This document shows, piece by piece, positions 1-5,970 of a DNA stretch of 7,777 nucleotides (positions are counted from its first letter, which is position 1; each line of letters opens with the position of its first letter). Below the pieces are notes generated by a model. It was not told the origin of the DNA, ran no database searches, and worked only from the letters and a program-made list of their open reading frames with translations. Made by a program: the position numbers and the translations under genes. The stretch is from Gammaproteobacteria bacterium (GTDB lineage Bacteria > Pseudomonadota > Gammaproteobacteria > QNFN01): the NCBI GenBank assembly GCA_003645555.1, contig QNFN01000075.1:1-7777 (forward strand). The letters are read 5' to 3'.

Positions 1-1473
1 CGGCCGACCAATGCCGTGTTCTTCGAGCGACTTGACCAGGCTCGCTTCGCTGAAGCGCGGCGGAGGCTCGGTGAAGTGCTGGTCGGGACGCAGCGCCTTG
101 GCCGTCAGCTTTTCGCCCACCTCGACCGGCGGCAGCAGTTTGGCGTCGTCGTCGCCCTTGCCGTTGTCGTCGGTGCTTTCACGGTAGACGGCCATGAAGC
201 CCGGATCGACGACGGTCGACCCGGTGGCACGGAAGCGGTCGCCGGCCCCGGCAGTCAGGTCGATGGCCACGGTGTTGATGGTCGCGTGATTCATCTGCGA
301 AGCAACGGCTCGCTTCCAGATGAGATCGTAGAGTTTCGCCTGGTCCAGGGTCAGGTGGCCCTTGAGCGACTCCGGTGTATGCGCGGCGAGGGTTGGACGG
401 ATCGCCTCGTGCGCCTCCTGGGCGTTCTTCGACTTGGTCTTGAAGCGGCGCGGCGCCTGCGGCAGCTGATCGGCGCCGAAACGCTCGGCAATCAGGGCGC
501 GCAGCTCATCGAGCGCCTCTGCGGCAAGGTTGACCGAGTCGGTACGCATGTAGGTGATCAGGCCAACCTGTTCACCGTGACCGATGTCGATGCCTTCGTA
601 GAGCTGCTGTGCCGTGCGCATGGTGCGCTGGGTGGTGAAGCGCAGCTTGCGAGCGGCCTCCTGCTGCAGCGTCGAAGTGATAAAGGGCGGTGACGGGTTG
701 CGCTTGCGCTGCTTGCGCTCGACCTTCTCGACCGTCAGCAGGCCGCTGGCGGCGGCCGTGACAGCCTGTGTCGCCTCGCTGGCACTGGTTTCATCGTTGA
801 GGTCGAACTGGTCGAGCTTGGCCCCGTCGAGGTGCGTCAGGCGGGCGCTGAAACCCTGCCCGTCCTTGTCGAGATCGGCGTCGAGAGTCCAGTATTCACG
901 CGCCACGAAGGCTTCGATCTCCTCCTCGCGCTCGGCGATCATGCGCAGCGCCGGGCTCTGTACGCGACCGGCCGACAGCCCACGCCGGATCTTCTTCCAC
1001 AGCAAGGGCGAGAGATTGAAGCCGACCAGGTAGTCGAGGGCACGGCGCGCCTGCTGCGCGTCGACCAGTTCCTGTGACAGGTCACGCGGGTTAGCCATCG
1101 CCTCATCGATTGCACGCTTGGTGATTTCGTGGAACACCACCCGCTGCACCGTCTTGCCCTTGAGCACGCCCTTCTCTTCGAGCAACTGGAGGAGATGCCA
1201 GGAGATTGCCTCACCTTCGCGGTCAGGATCAGTCGCGAGGTAGAGCGCCTCGGCCTTGCGGGCCGCCTTGGCGATGGCTTTGACGTGCTTTTCGTTACGC
1301 TCGATTACCTCGTAGCGCATGGCAAAATCGGCGTCGGTATCAACCGCCCCCTCTTTCGGTACCAGGTCGCGCACGTGGCCGTACGACGCCAGCACCTCGA
1401 ACCCCTTGCCGAGGTACTTCTTCAGCGTCTTGCACTTGGCTGGCGACTCGACGATGACCAGATTCTTGCCCAT
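1..1473 (-). CDS. topA: DNA topoisomerase I (type IA), N-terminal 491 residues, runs off the left edge
   Basis: Relaxes negatively supercoiled DNA by cutting one strand through a 5'-phosphotyrosine link and passing the other strand, so it counterbalances gyrase in the nucleoid. The frame is open from the ATG at 1473 to base 1. The Toprim domain comes first: Glu9 in VIVESPAK, then TDPDREGE at residues 81-88 with metal-binding Asp82, Asp84 and Glu86. LSAGRVQS follows at 166-173. The catalytic tyrosine is Tyr308 in GLITYMRTDS (codon at 550-552), with Arg310 next to it. The visible part ends within HGIGRP, a conserved segment. E. coli TopA is 865 residues, so roughly 40% lies outside the window, including the C-terminal zinc fingers. 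The start is chosen by match to the family N-terminus (MGKNLVIVESPAK). GGTGG lies only 2 bases upstream, so its Shine-Dalgarno site is poor. It follows smg by 121 bp and may have its own promoter. Family identity is certain. Confidence 0.97.
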   Translation of the reverse strand, partial: MGKNLVIVESPAKCKTLKKYLGKGFEVLASYGHVRDLVPKEGAVDTDADFAMRYEVIERNEKHVKAIAKAARKAEALYLATDPDREGEAISWHLLQLLEEKGVLKGKTVQRVVFHEITKRAIDEAMANPRDLSQELVDAQQARRALDYLVGFNLSPLLWKKIRRGLSAGRVQSPALRMIAEREEEIEAFVAREYWTLDADLDKDGQGFSARLTHLDGAKLDQFDLNDETSASEATQAVTAAASGLLTVEKVERKQRKRNPSPPFITSTLQQEAARKLRFTTQRTMRTAQQLYEGIDIGHGEQVGLITYMRTDSVNLAAEALDELRALIAERFGADQLPQAPRRFKTKSKNAQEAHEAIRPTLAAHTPESLKGHLTLDQAKLYDLIWKRAVASQMNHATINTVAIDLTAGAGDRFRATGSTVVDPGFMAVYRESTDDNGKGDDDAKLLPPVEVGEKLTAKALRPDQHFTEPPPRFSEASLVKSLEEHGIGRP

Positions 1474-1517
1474 ATCCACCGGTGTTCAGCAATGGCCCAG
1501 CGGGCCGCGAGGGGCCA

Positions 1518-1546
1518 AGCATAGGCATCGTAACGGGTGCCGGCAA
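1518..1546 (-). promoter_or_regulatory. Candidate sigma-70 promoter for topA
   Basis: Read on the minus strand, TTGCCG (1546-1541, 4 of 6 to consensus) is followed after exactly 17 bases by TATGCT (1523-1518, 4 of 6). This would start RNA near 1511, giving a leader of about 38 bases before the topA ATG. TTGCCGG occurs twice as a direct repeat 13 bases apart (1559-1553 and 1546-1540), and the second copy overlaps the -35. An independent promoter for topA would fit the supercoiling control known for topA in other bacteria. In GC-rich DNA two 4/6 hexamers can occur by chance, so this is tentative. Confidence 0.3.
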
Positions 1547-1570
1547 CTGTCACCGGCAAGGAATCGAGTC

Positions 1571-1589
1571 TCCCGGGCAAAGCCCGGGA
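1571..1589 (-). terminator. GC-rich hairpin just after smg, possible terminator or RNA 3' end
   Basis: A perfect 8-bp inverted repeat, TCCCGGGC / GCCCGGGA, with a 3-base loop begins 5 bases after the smg stop codon. On the minus-strand transcript no U-run follows (GACTCGATTCC), so it is not a standard intrinsic terminator. It may end or stabilise the upstream LysM-dprA-smg message, or only attenuate reading into topA. Its position right after a stop codon, and before the candidate topA promoter, is what makes it credible. Confidence 0.4.
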
Positions 1590-1594
1590 AGAGC

Positions 1595-2074
1595 TCAGTG
1601 GAGGTATTCGCCGGCCGGGTCGCTCTCGTAGACCAGCTCGTGCATCCAGGCGAACGCGGCCTCCTCGCCAGGCTCGCTGAAGAGCACCAGCAGCACCACC
1701 CACTTGACGTGTTCGATGGAGATCAGGTCACCCTCAAGGGCCATCAGGCGATCAATGACGCGTTCGCGACTGACCGGGTTGAGCACACCATTGTGCTCGA
1801 GAAACAGCAGGAAACCGCGGCAGCTCGAGTCGAGACGAACCAGTTCGGAGTCGTCGTAGTGACGCAACGCGGAGTCGGTGGCGGTCGAACCGAGTGCCTC
1901 CGGACGGTCAGCGAGATCGCCGAGCCAGGCAAACGCCTTGCGGATGTCATGCAACCGGAATCCGGCCTGCTGCAGTTCGTCACGCAGCCCCTCCTCGTCC
2001 GGTAGGCGCTCGCCCTCATCATCCATGTAGTGCTCGAACAGGTAGACGAGCAGTTCGAGCACATCGCTCTTCAT
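1595..2074 (-). CDS. smg: Smg family protein (DUF494), function unknown
   Basis: A 159-residue protein whose length matches E. coli Smg (about 157 residues). Family signatures are visible: the start MKSDVLELLVYLFEHYMDD, then RLDSSCRGFLLFLE at residues 80-93, KWVVLLVLF at 124-132, and a C-terminus ending in Leu-His as in E. coli. It is acidic, with no signal peptide or convincing membrane segment, so it is probably cytoplasmic. Its biochemical function is not established; it is known mainly for its conserved place next to dprA (smf). Here its ATG shares one base with the dprA stop (TAATG), which implies translational coupling by re-initiation, and the start is fixed by that junction. No separate Shine-Dalgarno site is evident. 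Identity is confident, function is not. Confidence 0.93.
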   Translation of the reverse strand: MKSDVLELLVYLFEHYMDDEGERLPDEEGLRDELQQAGFRLHDIRKAFAWLGDLADRPEALGSTATDSALRHYDDSELVRLDSSCRGFLLFLEHNGVLNPVSRERVIDRLMALEGDLISIEHVKWVVLLVLFSEPGEEAAFAWMHELVYESDPAGEYLH

Positions 2075-3195
2075 TATTCGGCCCCCGGCAGCAGACTGAA
2101 GCGGCCACCTGAGTCAGATGATACATGGCCGCCTAGCTCAAGGGCCAGCAGCCGTGCCGCCACCTCGCCCGCTCCCAGCGAGGTGGCCATCACCAGGGTG
2201 TCGACCGACATCGGCCCCGCACGCAACTGACTCAGCAACGCGCGGTCCGCGGGATCACGTTCGGTACGCTGCCTTCCGGTACCCGTCCGCGACGGCATCC
2301 GGCACTCCGCACCGGCCCGGGGAGGCAGTTCTTCGAGCAGGTCATCAAGGCCCTCGACCAACCTGGCTCCATCGCGAATCAGCGCATGACAGCCCTGCGC
2401 CAGAGGGTTGAGGATCGATCCGGGGACCGCAAACACCTCGCGACCTTCCTCGGCCGCCAGGCGCGCGGTGATCAGGGAACCACTGCGCGGTGCGGCCTCC
2501 ACCACCAACACCCCGAGCACGAGACCGGCGATGACCCGGTTCCGGCGCGGGAAATGGTGACGTGCTGGCGGTGTGCCCGGCGGGTACTCCGACAGCAACA
2601 GGCCACGCTCGGCGACCGCGTGGGCGAGCCCATGATGACTGCGTGGGTAGACCCGGTCAGGCCCGTTACCGAGCACGGCGAGGGTCGTGCCGCCCACCTC
2701 GAGCGTCCCCGCGTGCGCGGCCCCATCGATACCGGCTGCCAACCCGCTGACGATGGCATAACCGGCGTCAGCCAACTCCCCAGCGAAGCGCCGCGCCAAG
2801 GCAAGGCCGGTAGCGGTCGGACGGCGGCTACCCACCACGGCGATCCCGGGAAGGGCCAATGCCTCGCGCTGACCCTCTAAAAACAACAGCGTTGGCGGGT
2901 CTGCCGTGGCCAGCAGGGCCGCTGGGTAGTCGGCACAGGCGAGTGTCAGCAAGCCACGCCCCGGGGTGGTAAGCCAAGCCAGGTCGGCGGCGGCGGCTGT
3001 ACGGTCGGCACGCCGTAGCGCACGTCGGGCAGGTGTGGGCACGCCAAACTCGCGTAGCCGCGCGTCAGAAGCACTGAGCAGGGCATCGGGGTCGGGGCAG
3101 CAGTGCAGTAGTCGGCGCAGCGTGCGCGAACCAAGCCCCGGCACCCGATTGAGCGTCAACCAGGCGCGGGCATCATCCGGCAGGATCGCATCCAT
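2074..3195 (-). CDS. dprA: DNA-processing protein DprA (Smf)
   Basis: Binds incoming single-stranded DNA during natural transformation and loads RecA on it; it is also kept in many bacteria not known to be competent. The 373-residue protein has the usual layout. A helix-hairpin-helix-like N-terminus carries VPGLGSRTL at residues 18-26. The Rossmann-like core spans about 105-290, with VVGSRRPTATG (120-130), SGLAAGIDGAAH (150-161), LGNGPDRVYP (175-184), FPRRNRVIAGL (215-225) and RSGSLITA (237-244). A Pro/Arg/Thr-rich linker (about 291-315) leads to a winged-helix C-terminal domain (about 316-370). The ATG at 3195 is the only plausible start, because an in-frame TGA lies five codons upstream with no other start between. 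GAGGTGA sits 7 bases upstream as ribosome binding site. It lies 70 bp after the LysM gene and overlaps smg by one base, so the three genes are probably co-transcribed. Nothing is missing. Confidence 0.97.
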   Translation of the reverse strand: MDAILPDDARAWLTLNRVPGLGSRTLRRLLHCCPDPDALLSASDARLREFGVPTPARRALRRADRTAAAADLAWLTTPGRGLLTLACADYPAALLATADPPTLLFLEGQREALALPGIAVVGSRRPTATGLALARRFAGELADAGYAIVSGLAAGIDGAAHAGTLEVGGTTLAVLGNGPDRVYPRSHHGLAHAVAERGLLLSEYPPGTPPARHHFPRRNRVIAGLVLGVLVVEAAPRSGSLITARLAAEEGREVFAVPGSILNPLAQGCHALIRDGARLVEGLDDLLEELPPRAGAECRMPSRTGTGRQRTERDPADRALLSQLRAGPMSVDTLVMATSLGAGEVAARLLALELGGHVSSDSGGRFSLLPGAE

Positions 3196-3202
3196 GCGTA
3201 GG

Positions 3203-3220
3203 TCACCTCAGCACCTCCTT
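3203..3220 (-). promoter_or_regulatory. Tandem Shine-Dalgarno sequences in the dprA leader
   Basis: On the minus strand AAGGAGGTG (3220-3212) and GAGGTGA (3209-3203) lie side by side, and each is fully complementary to part of the 16S rRNA 3' end (TCACCTCCTT). The nearer one is 7 bases from the dprA ATG and decides that start. The stronger, farther one is 17 bases from the ATG of dprA, too far for normal use, but 6 bases from a GTG (3206-3204) that opens a 16-codon reading frame out of frame with dprA. It could be a ribosome standby site or a competing start. Confidence 0.6.
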
Positions 3221-3233
3221 GTGCGTGAGTGAC

Positions 3234-3255
3234 GGCCCGGTCTCGCGACCGGTCC
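3234..3255 (-). other. RNA hairpin with GCGA loop between the LysM gene and dprA
   Basis: The minus-strand RNA can fold CCGGUC-GCGA-GACCGG (3252-3237), extended by two outer G-C pairs across one mismatch. GCGA is a stable GNRA-type tetraloop. The fold starts 10 bases after the LysM stop codon. No U-run follows, so it is more likely a processing or stabilising element, or a partial terminator, than a strong intrinsic terminator. Confidence 0.4.
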
Positions 3256-3265
3256 GGGATTCGGG

Positions 3266-4357
3266 TCAGGGCGTACCGGGCGTACCGACCTCGTCGTTGA
3301 TATGGAACGGCGCCTCTTGCTTCATCACCAGGGCGTAGCTGACCCGGTCGAAGGTACGGTAGACCATCACCAGTCCGGCGCGCTCGCGCGGGATGATGAC
3401 CTGTTTGCGCTTCTCACCCGGGGGCAGATCCACACAGCCCTCTTTACGCTTGATGAAGATGTGACAATCACCGATGTTCTCGGTCGGGTCGTTGATGGCC
3501 TTTCTCGCGGAGTAGGCCATCAGGACATGGCCGGCCTCGACCCCGTCATTGGCGCCCCGGTCGATAATCACGGTGGCGTACTGGCCAATCAGGTCGACAA
3601 TGTCCGGCGCCGCGATGATGTGGGCCTGGAGATCGAAATCGGGGGCCCGCGGGTAGAAGTTACGCGGCAGGTTTTCATCCGTCGCCTCGATCAGGCGGTC
3701 CTCAACCAGGATCTCGCGATTGGCTCTGATGATGTCGATCTTGGCCGGATCACCAGGTGTGTCGAGTACGGCCTCACCGGTATGGGTGATGTGGTAACCG
3801 AGAATTTCGCCAGTCGTGAAATCACGCAGTGCGTCACCAGGACGGAAGATCAGGTACTCCAGCGGTGCCGATTCGTCGAACGAACGGACGTAGGCCCGGG
3901 TGCCCTCGTCGCCGGTCAAGCGACCCTCACGGAAGTAGATGATGTAAGGCGCGGAATCGATCTCCTCGCGGGTCAGGATCGCCCTGGAACGGTTGAGGAA
4001 CGGCAGGATGTGTTCCAGCGGGATCGCCGGGAGGGCATCGCTAAGTGACTCGCTACGCACCTGGGGTGAAAGCTTGCCGTCACCACGACGCAGCATCGGA
4101 CGGCCGTCGACCCAGACCAGGTAGAGCTTGTCGCCCGGATAGATCAGATGCGGATTGTCGACCTGCGGGTTGACGTACCAGATCTCGGGCCAGAGCCACG
4201 GCTGATCGAGGAACATCGCGGAGATGTCCCAGAGTGTGTCGCCTTCCTTGACTGTGTACTCCGTCGGAGCGTCGGAGCGCAGCAGGACATCCTGGGCGGC
4301 GACCGTACCAGCGAGCACGATTCCCACCAGCAATCCAAGCAACCTGGAAATGAACAT
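3266..4357 (-). CDS. Exported LysM peptidoglycan-binding protein, TsaP-like
   Basis: A 363-residue periplasmic protein. A signal peptide (residues 1-21, hydrophobic stretch about 6-18, likely cut after Val-Ala-Ala) is followed by a LysM domain at about 33-80. That domain holds YTVKEGDTLWDIS, the Trp-rich segment DQPWLWPEIW, and IYPGDKL near its end. The rest is a beta-rich region with a conserved-looking C-terminal segment, VMVYRTFDRVSYALVM (330-345). LysM domains bind the glycan of peptidoglycan. The architecture and the place beside dprA and def match the family that includes TsaP, which surrounds the PilQ secretin of type IV pili. That role is inferred here, and no pilus gene is visible. 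Two cysteines (298 and 308) bracket a short basic loop and could form a disulfide in the periplasm. The start is supported by GAGGGA 8 bases upstream. It is the first gene of the minus-strand cluster. Confidence 0.9.
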   Translation of the reverse strand: MFISRLLGLLVGIVLAGTVAAQDVLLRSDAPTEYTVKEGDTLWDISAMFLDQPWLWPEIWYVNPQVDNPHLIYPGDKLYLVWVDGRPMLRRGDGKLSPQVRSESLSDALPAIPLEHILPFLNRSRAILTREEIDSAPYIIYFREGRLTGDEGTRAYVRSFDESAPLEYLIFRPGDALRDFTTGEILGYHITHTGEAVLDTPGDPAKIDIIRANREILVEDRLIEATDENLPRNFYPRAPDFDLQAHIIAAPDIVDLIGQYATVIIDRGANDGVEAGHVLMAYSARKAINDPTENIGDCHIFIKRKEGCVDLPPGEKRKQVIIPRERAGLVMVYRTFDRVSYALVMKQEAPFHINDEVGTPGTP

Positions 4358-4365
4358 CGCAGCGT

Positions 4366-4371
4366 TCCCTC
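4366..4371 (-). promoter_or_regulatory. Shine-Dalgarno site of the LysM gene
   Basis: GAGGGA on the minus strand lies 8 bases before the ATG at 4357. It confirms this start, which also gives a complete signal peptide. Confidence 0.7.
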
Positions 4372-4487
4372 GGCCGTTGTTTATGTAAGTTTATCCAAAG
4401 AAACAGTACGGCCACTAGTGTAGCGTATAATTCCGCGCCGAACTGGCAAATGCTAGATCAATCCGAAAGATACCACTGAAACCTCTG
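4372..4487. promoter_or_regulatory. Divergent control region between the LysM gene and def
   Basis: This is the most AT-rich stretch of the window and separates the two divergent clusters, so promoters for both should lie here. On the plus strand there is a perfect -10 hexamer, TATAAT (4426-4431), giving a def leader of about 50 bases. No good -35 sits 16-18 bases upstream (ACAGTA or neighbours). An 8-bp palindrome, CACTAGTG (4413-4420), occupies the spacer just before the -10, flanked by an imperfect TACG/CGTA dyad. On the minus strand I found only weak candidates (for example CATAAA near 4384) with no matching -35, so the LysM-dprA promoter is not placed. Confidence 0.5.
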
Positions 4488-4991
4488 ATGGGACTACTAA
4501 ACATACTGCACTTCCCAGACCCACGCCTGCGCACGCGTGCGGCCACGGTCGAGAATGTCGATGACGTGGTCAAGGAACTGGTCGACGACATGTTCGAGAC
4601 CATGTACAGCGCACCGGGTATCGGCCTGGCCGCAACCCAGGTCAATGTCCATCGCCGGATAATCGTTATCGACATCTCAGAGACCAAGGATCAACCGCTC
4701 TGCCTGATCAACCCCGAGATCACGGCCCGTGACGGAATCGAGGAGATGGAAGAGGGGTGTCTCTCGGTGCCCGGGGTGTTCGAGAAAGTCAGCCGCGCGG
4801 AGCGAATCGAGGTACGCGCCCTCGACCGGGACGGATCGCCTGTTTCCATGGAAGCGCATGGCCTGTTGGCAGTCTGCATCCAGCATGAGGTGGACCACCT
4901 CGAGGGCAAACTGTTTGTTGACTACCTTTCTGAACTCAAGCGCACGCGGCTTCGCAAACGCCTGCAGAAGCAAGAGCGGCAGACCTTGTGA
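4488..4991 (+). CDS. def: Peptide deformylase
   Basis: Removes the N-formyl group from the starting methionine of nascent proteins at the ribosome exit, using a bound metal ion (Fe2+ in the E. coli enzyme). At 167 residues it is close to the 169 of E. coli Def. All three family motifs are present: GIGLAATQ (44-51), EGCLSVP (89-95) with metal ligand Cys91, and HEVDH (133-137) with ligands His133 and His137 and catalytic Glu134. A basic C-terminal helix (about 150-164, rich in Lys/Arg) may contact the ribosome, as in E. coli. The ATG at 4488 gives the typical start, with [10 protein letters not shown] just after it. There is no recognisable Shine-Dalgarno site in the 20 bases before. It heads the plus-strand cluster, 28 bp before fmt, whose product adds the group that Def removes. 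Confidence 0.98.
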   Translation: MGLLNILHFPDPRLRTRAATVENVDDVVKELVDDMFETMYSAPGIGLAATQVNVHRRIIVIDISETKDQPLCLINPEITARDGIEEMEEGCLSVPGVFEKVSRAERIEVRALDRDGSPVSMEAHGLLAVCIQHEVDHLEGKLFVDYLSELKRTRLRKRLQKQERQTL

Positions 4992-5019
4992 GTGCTGACC
5001 AGGACCCGGCTCCCGACCC

Positions 5020-5964
5020 ATGACCATCGCATCGCACCCACTGCGGGTGGCCTTCGCCGGCACCCCCGACTTTGCCGTGCCCACCCTCGAAGCCCTGCTT
5101 GCTGTCGGTCATGAGGTGGCCGCCATCTATTCGCAGCCGGATCGCCCGGCCGGCCGTGGGCGCAAGCTCCGCCCAAGCCCGGTGAAGGCGTGCGCCCTTG
5201 CCCACGACCTCGAGATACGCCAGCCACTGACCCTGCGCGATCCCGAGGCACAGCAAGCGCTGGCCGCACTCAAACTCGACGCCATGGTCGTCGTGGCCTA
5301 CGGCCTGATCCTGCCGCCACCGGTACTGGCCGCGCCGCGACTCGGGTGCATCAACGTGCATGCCTCGCTGCTGCCGCGGTGGCGCGGTGCGGCCCCAATC
5401 CAGCGTGCCCTACTCGCCGGCGATGCCAAAACCGGCGTCACCATCATGCAGATGGAGCAGGGCCTCGACACCGGGCCGATGCTCGCCAAAGAGCCCCTGG
5501 CTATCAGCCCCACCGACACGTCTGCGACCCTGCATGATCGGCTTGCAGTGCTCGGCGCCCAGTTGCTGACTACCACCCTGCCGGCGCTCGACCGCGGTGA
5601 ACTGGTCGCCGAGACGCAAGATCCGGCACTGGCCACCTATGCCAACAAGCTGGCCAAGACCGAGGCACGCCTCGACTGGTCCGCCCCGGCCGTGCTTCTC
5701 GACCGCCAGGTGCGCGGCCTCGACCCGTGGCCGGTGGCCGAAGCGCGCTTTGGCGATCAGCCATTACGTATCTGGCAGGCCACACCGTTACAAGGCCACG
5801 CCGAACCACCCGGGCGCATCGTCCACACCGGCCCCGATGGCATCGACGTCGCCTGCGGTGATGGCCTGTTGCGATTGCTGCGCCTGCAACTCCCCGGGAA
5901 GCGCCCGGTTACCGCGGGCGAATTCGCCAACGGTCGCGCGGTCCTCGGGCTGACCCTGGGCTGA
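5020..5964 (+). CDS. fmt: Methionyl-tRNA formyltransferase
   Basis: Transfers a formyl group from 10-formyltetrahydrofolate to Met-tRNA(fMet), marking it for translation initiation. The 314-residue length matches E. coli Fmt (315). The N-terminal catalytic domain shows FAGTPDFA (12-19), the tRNA-contacting loop SQPDRPAGRGRKL (38-50), INVHASLLPRWRGAAPIQRA (111-130) with catalytic Asn112 and His114, and GLDTGPML (148-155) with Asp150. The C-terminal OB-fold-like domain begins around residue 205 and includes VRGLDPWP (231-238). The start at 5020 places the nucleotide-binding-like strand at the usual distance. AGGA is 15 bases upstream, farther than ideal, so translation may depend on coupling to def. 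rsmB begins 6 bases after its stop. Confidence 0.98.
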   Translation: MTIASHPLRVAFAGTPDFAVPTLEALLAVGHEVAAIYSQPDRPAGRGRKLRPSPVKACALAHDLEIRQPLTLRDPEAQQALAALKLDAMVVVAYGLILPPPVLAAPRLGCINVHASLLPRWRGAAPIQRALLAGDAKTGVTIMQMEQGLDTGPMLAKEPLAISPTDTSATLHDRLAVLGAQLLTTTLPALDRGELVAETQDPALATYANKLAKTEARLDWSAPAVLLDRQVRGLDPWPVAEARFGDQPLRIWQATPLQGHAEPPGRIVHTGPDGIDVACGDGLLRLLRLQLPGKRPVTAGEFANGRAVLGLTLG

Positions 5965-5970
5965 TCGATC

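Noticed and set aside
16..693. A 225-codon open frame on the plus strand
   Set aside because: It lies wholly antisense to topA, whose frame carries unmistakable motifs. Long antisense frames are common in GC-rich genes, and this one has no recognisable domain.
1319..2005. A 228-codon open frame on the plus strand spanning topA, the gap and smg
   Set aside because: It is antisense to two well-supported genes and has no family resemblance or ribosome site.
2386..2880. A 164-codon open frame on the plus strand
   Set aside because: It is antisense to the conserved core of dprA and has no recognisable features.
3302..4048. A 248-codon open frame on the plus strand
   Set aside because: It is antisense to the LysM gene and its codon use mirrors that gene. 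No domain or ribosome site supports it.
4372..4487. Possible tRNA, small RNA or riboswitch in the divergent gap
   Set aside because: Only about 116 bases, with no cloverleaf, no long stem and no terminator. It is explained by promoter function.
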